A DNA stretch of 64,000 nt from assembly GCA_900546775.1 (NCBI GenBank), contig UREM01000006.1, positions 1 through 64,000 of the forward strand. Reading direction: 5' to 3'. The position numbers and the translations under genes are program-made. Positions 61,328 through 64,000 of this stretch are shown piece after piece (positions within the stretch are counted from its first letter, which is position 1; each line of letters opens with the position of its first letter). Below the pieces are notes generated by a model. The model was not told the origin of the DNA and did no database searches. It saw only the letters and a list, made by a program, of their open reading frames with translations. The stretch comes from an uncultured Collinsella sp. (GTDB lineage Bacteria > Actinomycetota > Coriobacteriia > Coriobacteriales > Coriobacteriaceae).

Positions 61328-62296
61328 ATGGAAATGAACGAAGCACTAATCTACTTACAAGAAGCACTAGGCCTTTCCGCCAAGACCAAAACTTGGCCTG
61401 GATCCGCATGCTTGCCGCTGCATCTGCGGGCGATTGAGGTCCGCGCTGTTGACGCAAACGGTTTTTCGTTTTTGCTTGCAAGTTTGCCTACTGGCGTCGG
61501 GCTTCCCGAGGCTAAGAGAGTCTATAGTCAGCTAGCCTTGCGCGCGGAGACTCCCGTTGTCGTTTCGTTTCCTGATGCCGATGCACGTCAACGCAAAGCA
61601 TTGGTCGCACAAGGGATTCCGTTTGTTTGCCCCGGCAGACAGGCTTTTCTTCCATTTATGGGCACGGCCTGCACGGAGAGGGGCGGTGCCCGGTTTCGCA
61701 ATCACGCGACCAAGATGTCACCCAACGCACAGGCTGCCGCAATCTGGGGAGCAGCCCAGGAGCCATATCGCCCCCATGACCTTTGTCGTGCGCTTGGGAT
61801 CTCGGCAAGCCGCGCGAGTGAGGCCATAACCGAGCTTGTTGACAGGGGACTCGCGAGGCGCGAGCGTCGCGAGCGACGTGTCGTCGTGCTCCCTGTCGCC
61901 GTTGATCTTTTGCTCAGCGAGCACATGGCAGAGCTCTCCTCGCCTGTCTCGAAGGTCTTTTTTGCAAGGAAGACGCCGCAGATCGACTATCTTGTTGACG
62001 CCGGGGAGACGGCGCTCGCCGCGCGTTCGATGCTCGCTGCACCGGGCATGGAACAAAAGGCCGTCTTAAGAAGTGCATGGCGTCAACTGAGCGACCTCGA
62101 AGTCGCAGACGGGGAGTTGCCGGATAACGAAACGGCGATGATTCAAGTGTGGCGCTATGCACCCGTGTTTGCCGGCTCCTCCCGTGTCGACGACATTTCG
62201 CTTGCGCTATCTTTGGCGGCAATCGACGATGAGCGAATTCAGCTCGAAGTCGATCGCATGTTTGGAAAGGAATATCCATGGCAAGAAGCGCTGTAG
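61328..62296 (+). CDS. AbiEi-like regulator/antitoxin with winged helix
   Basis: A 322-residue protein paired with a nucleotidyltransferase gene, which it overlaps by 19 nt. A helix-turn-helix is visible near residues 150-200 (RPHDLCRALGISASRASEAITELVDRGLARRERRERR), while the AbiEi family normally has its winged helix at the N terminus, so the relationship is distant or the arrangement differs. By position it would be the antitoxin and repressor. The start at 61328 is chosen because the ATG at 61289 overlaps the -10 box; a second ATG at 61334 is also possible. Codon use is less biased than in housekeeping genes. Confidence 0.55.
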   Translation: MEMNEALIYLQEALGLSAKTKTWPGSACLPLHLRAIEVRAVDANGFSFLLASLPTGVGLPEAKRVYSQLALRAETPVVVSFPDADARQRKALVAQGIPFVCPGRQAFLPFMGTACTERGGARFRNHATKMSPNAQAAAIWGAAQEPYRPHDLCRALGISASRASEAITELVDRGLARRERRERRVVVLPVAVDLLLSEHMAELSSPVSKVFFARKTPQIDYLVDAGETALAARSMLAAPGMEQKAVLRSAWRQLSDLEVADGELPDNETAMIQVWRYAPVFAGSSRVDDISLALSLAAIDDERIQLEVDRMFGKEYPWQEAL

Positions 62297-63051
62297 AGGG
62301 TCTCCAAGAATTTCAGCAGCATATGCAAGAAGCTGCAGGATCGTATGCTCTTATCGGCGGCACGGCATGCGACATTTTGCTCGCGGAGGCGGGACTTCCG
62401 TTTAGGATGACTCACGATTTTGATGTGGTAATCGTCGCCGATGACCGGTTGCCTCAGACGGCAGAAGCTATATGGACTTTGGTGCGTGATGGCGGTTACC
62501 GCTGCGGCTGGGGCGAAGGCAAAGGCTCATGTTTTTATCGGTTTACAGAGCCCAAGAGGCCGGGTTACCCCCATATGATCGAACTCTTCGCGAAGTGCCC
62601 TGACTTTCTAAAGGGTCGTGAGGGGATTGATGTGGCACCAATTCACGTTGATGAAAACATAAGCAGTCTTTCGGCAATTTTGTTGGACGATGCTTACTAC
62701 AGCTTGTTCCTTCAGGGAATTCGGACCGTAGGCGGCGTTTCGGTCCTGGGTACGGAATACATTGTCCCGTTCAAAGCGAAGGCGTATCTCGACCTAAAAG
62801 CTAGAAGGGAAGCGGGGGAGAACGTTGATTCGAGGAAGGTAAAAAAGCATAAACGCGATGCGCTGAGGCTTGCTCAACTGCTTGGCGAGTCGGAAGGTGT
62901 CGACCTGCGCGGAGAACTGAAGGACGATATGCTTGCGTTTGTTAAAGATTGTGAGGTGGGCGACGTCAATCTGAAACAGATTGGGGTTGCGGGCGTAACG
63001 ATGGTGCAGTTGCTCGAGACGATGAAAACAACATATGGCTTGATTGGTTGA
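62278..63051 (+). CDS. AbiEii-like nucleotidyltransferase (putative toxin)
   Basis: A 257-residue protein of the DUF1814/AbiEii-related nucleotidyltransferase group. It shows SYALIGGTACDILLAEAG with the GG motif and, 20 residues on, THDFDVVIV with the acidic pair, then Lys-rich motifs (PFKAKAYLDLKARREAGENVDSRKVKKHKRDALRLAQLL) typical of the AbiEii core. AbiEii-type enzymes are toxins that transfer nucleotides to tRNA or other targets; the role here is inferred. GGAAAGG precedes the start at 62278. Confidence 0.7.
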   Translation: MARSAVEGLQEFQQHMQEAAGSYALIGGTACDILLAEAGLPFRMTHDFDVVIVADDRLPQTAEAIWTLVRDGGYRCGWGEGKGSCFYRFTEPKRPGYPHMIELFAKCPDFLKGREGIDVAPIHVDENISSLSAILLDDAYYSLFLQGIRTVGGVSVLGTEYIVPFKAKAYLDLKARREAGENVDSRKVKKHKRDALRLAQLLGESEGVDLRGELKDDMLAFVKDCEVGDVNLKQIGVAGVTMVQLLETMKTTYGLIG

Positions 63052-63162
63052 GTGGGGTTACGTGGCCCGGACGGTGCAGTCTAGCTGCGTTGTCCGGCGT
63101 ATGAGCTCGCTAATCGGCTATTATTTGTTTAGACAACTTGAGTTGTAGAGGAGTGACCGGCG

Positions 63163-64000
63163 ATGGTGCAGGGCGCCAAACATATGAAGAGCAATAACGC
63201 CGCGGACAACGGCGGCTCAAGCCCTCAGCCCAAACCTCAACCAAAGCCCAAGCGCCGCCGCAAGCGACTGCCGCGCTGGGCCGACCGGCTCATCACCATC
63301 GTCATAATCCTTATTGGCGTGGGCCTTATGACCTGGCCGTGGATCTTGGACCGGCTCGAGGCCTCGGGCGTGTTCAACCAGATCAGCACGGTGTCCAGCA
63401 CCGTGGACGCGCTCTCCGAAGAGGAACACGAGCGCATCCTGCTCCAGGCACGCTCCTTTAACGAGCAACTGGCGGGCGAGGCCACCGAGCTTCCCGCCGA
63501 CCAGATCGAGCCTTACGCCCAGCAGCTCATCTTTGACCGCGACCCCATGATGAGCTGGGTCGAGATCCCCTCCATCGACGTGAGCATGCCCATCTACCAC
63601 GGCACGAGCGAAGAAGTCCTCATGGCGGGCGTCGGCCACCTGGAGGGCACGAGCCTGCCGGTGGGCGGCACCTCGACGCATTGCGTGCTCACCGCGCACT
63701 CGGGCATGCGCAACCTGAGCATGTTCGACGACATTCACTCGCTGGAGCCCGGCGACCTGGTGCTGCTGCACACCATGAACAAGACACTCGCCTACAAGAT
63801 GGTGGACTCCGAGGTGGTGCTGCCCGAGGAGATGGAGTCGCTGACCATCGAGCCCGGCGCCGACAAAGTGACGCTCGTTACCTGCACGCCCTACGGCGTA
63901 AACGACCACCGTCTGCTGGTGCACTGCGTGCGCACCAAGTACAACAAGAAGGACGTCGACAAGCAAAAGTCACTGGCCGGCCGCCACTGGGGCAAGCGCG
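63163..64000 (+). CDS. Class C (pilin) sortase, truncated by the window end
   Basis: Reads open to the last base (279 codons visible). A Pro/Lys/Arg-rich cytosolic N terminus is followed by one membrane helix (LITIVIILIGVGLMTWPWI) and a sortase domain: EIPSIDVSMPIYHGTSEEVL, catalytic His in HCVLTAHSG, catalytic Cys in TLVTCTPYGVNDHRLLVHCVR with the essential Arg. FDRDPMMSW before the core resembles the lid of pilus-polymerising sortases, although the aromatic after DP is Met. It most likely joins the LPLTG, MPSTG and LPLSG proteins into a pilus. GAGGAGTG precedes the start at 63163. Confidence 0.88.
   Translation, partial: MVQGAKHMKSNNAADNGGSSPQPKPQPKPKRRRKRLPRWADRLITIVIILIGVGLMTWPWILDRLEASGVFNQISTVSSTVDALSEEEHERILLQARSFNEQLAGEATELPADQIEPYAQQLIFDRDPMMSWVEIPSIDVSMPIYHGTSEEVLMAGVGHLEGTSLPVGGTSTHCVLTAHSGMRNLSMFDDIHSLEPGDLVLLHTMNKTLAYKMVDSEVVLPEEMESLTIEPGADKVTLVTCTPYGVNDHRLLVHCVRTKYNKKDVDKQKSLAGRHWGKR

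Overview
The window looks like a chromosomal segment of a Coriobacteriia gut bacterium, most likely a Collinsella species. The evidence is indirect: about 60% GC with strong C/G third-position codons, glnA followed by an orphan GlnR-type regulator as in Actinomycetota, two small FeoA proteins with FeoB, sortase-assembled pili, and an anaerobic sugar-acid and flavin-enzyme repertoire. No rRNA, tRNA, CRISPR array or complete insertion sequence was seen.

Layout. 1-4.2 kb: a MITE-like element, an HPr-like protein carrying Asp at position 46, and a ferrous iron uptake locus (feoA-feoA-feoB plus a small Cys-rich membrane protein) with candidate iron-box operators. 4.3-32 kb: a large pectin/galacturonate utilisation region. 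It encodes the isomerase pathway (UxaC, UxaB, UxaA), a GPH-type importer, a GH28 polygalacturonase, a pectin methylesterase-esterase fusion, an SGNH esterase, a GH105 unsaturated-uronyl hydrolase, a TIM-barrel epimerase-like protein, two linked redox enzymes, an RpiB-like isomerase and a KduD-like reductase for the unsaturated uronate branch, then KDG kinase and KDPG aldolase. None of the depolymerising enzymes has a signal peptide, so oligomers are probably imported and cut inside the cell. Two operator families tie the region together: GTGAACGTTCAC-type sites in front of uxaC, the importer, the GH105 gene, kduD and the GntR gene, and ACGAAATCGGTTTCGT-type sites at kdgK/lacI and at a YczE-like membrane protein gene. 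The leaders of the YczE-like gene, kdgK and kdgA also carry conserved RNA-like structures. One contains a pseudoknot supported by compensatory stem changes and an invariant 18-nt core; I do not recognise it and regard it as the best candidate for something undescribed.

32-34 kb: a RelB/DinJ-MntA fusion with HepT (toxin-antitoxin), then glnA-glnR. 35-36 kb: a decayed cysteine-peptidase-like gene and two small unknown proteins. 36-46.6 kb: HtrA, LigA, a MATE pump with its MerR regulator, and a heterodimeric ABC exporter. 46.6-53 kb: a Vsr/DUF559-like protein flanked by two nearly identical 65-bp palindromic repeats, MoaA, a MoaC-MobB fusion, an MFS transporter and a HAD hydrolase, with several families of short palindromic repeats.

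53.5-64 kb: a pilus locus with a large beta-helix adhesin, two isopeptide-type pilins and a class C sortase cut by the window end. Runs of nine or ten G/C lie in and around it, suggesting possible phase variation. A duplicated type I toxin-antitoxin-like module and an AbiE-like gene pair sit between the pilins and the sortase.
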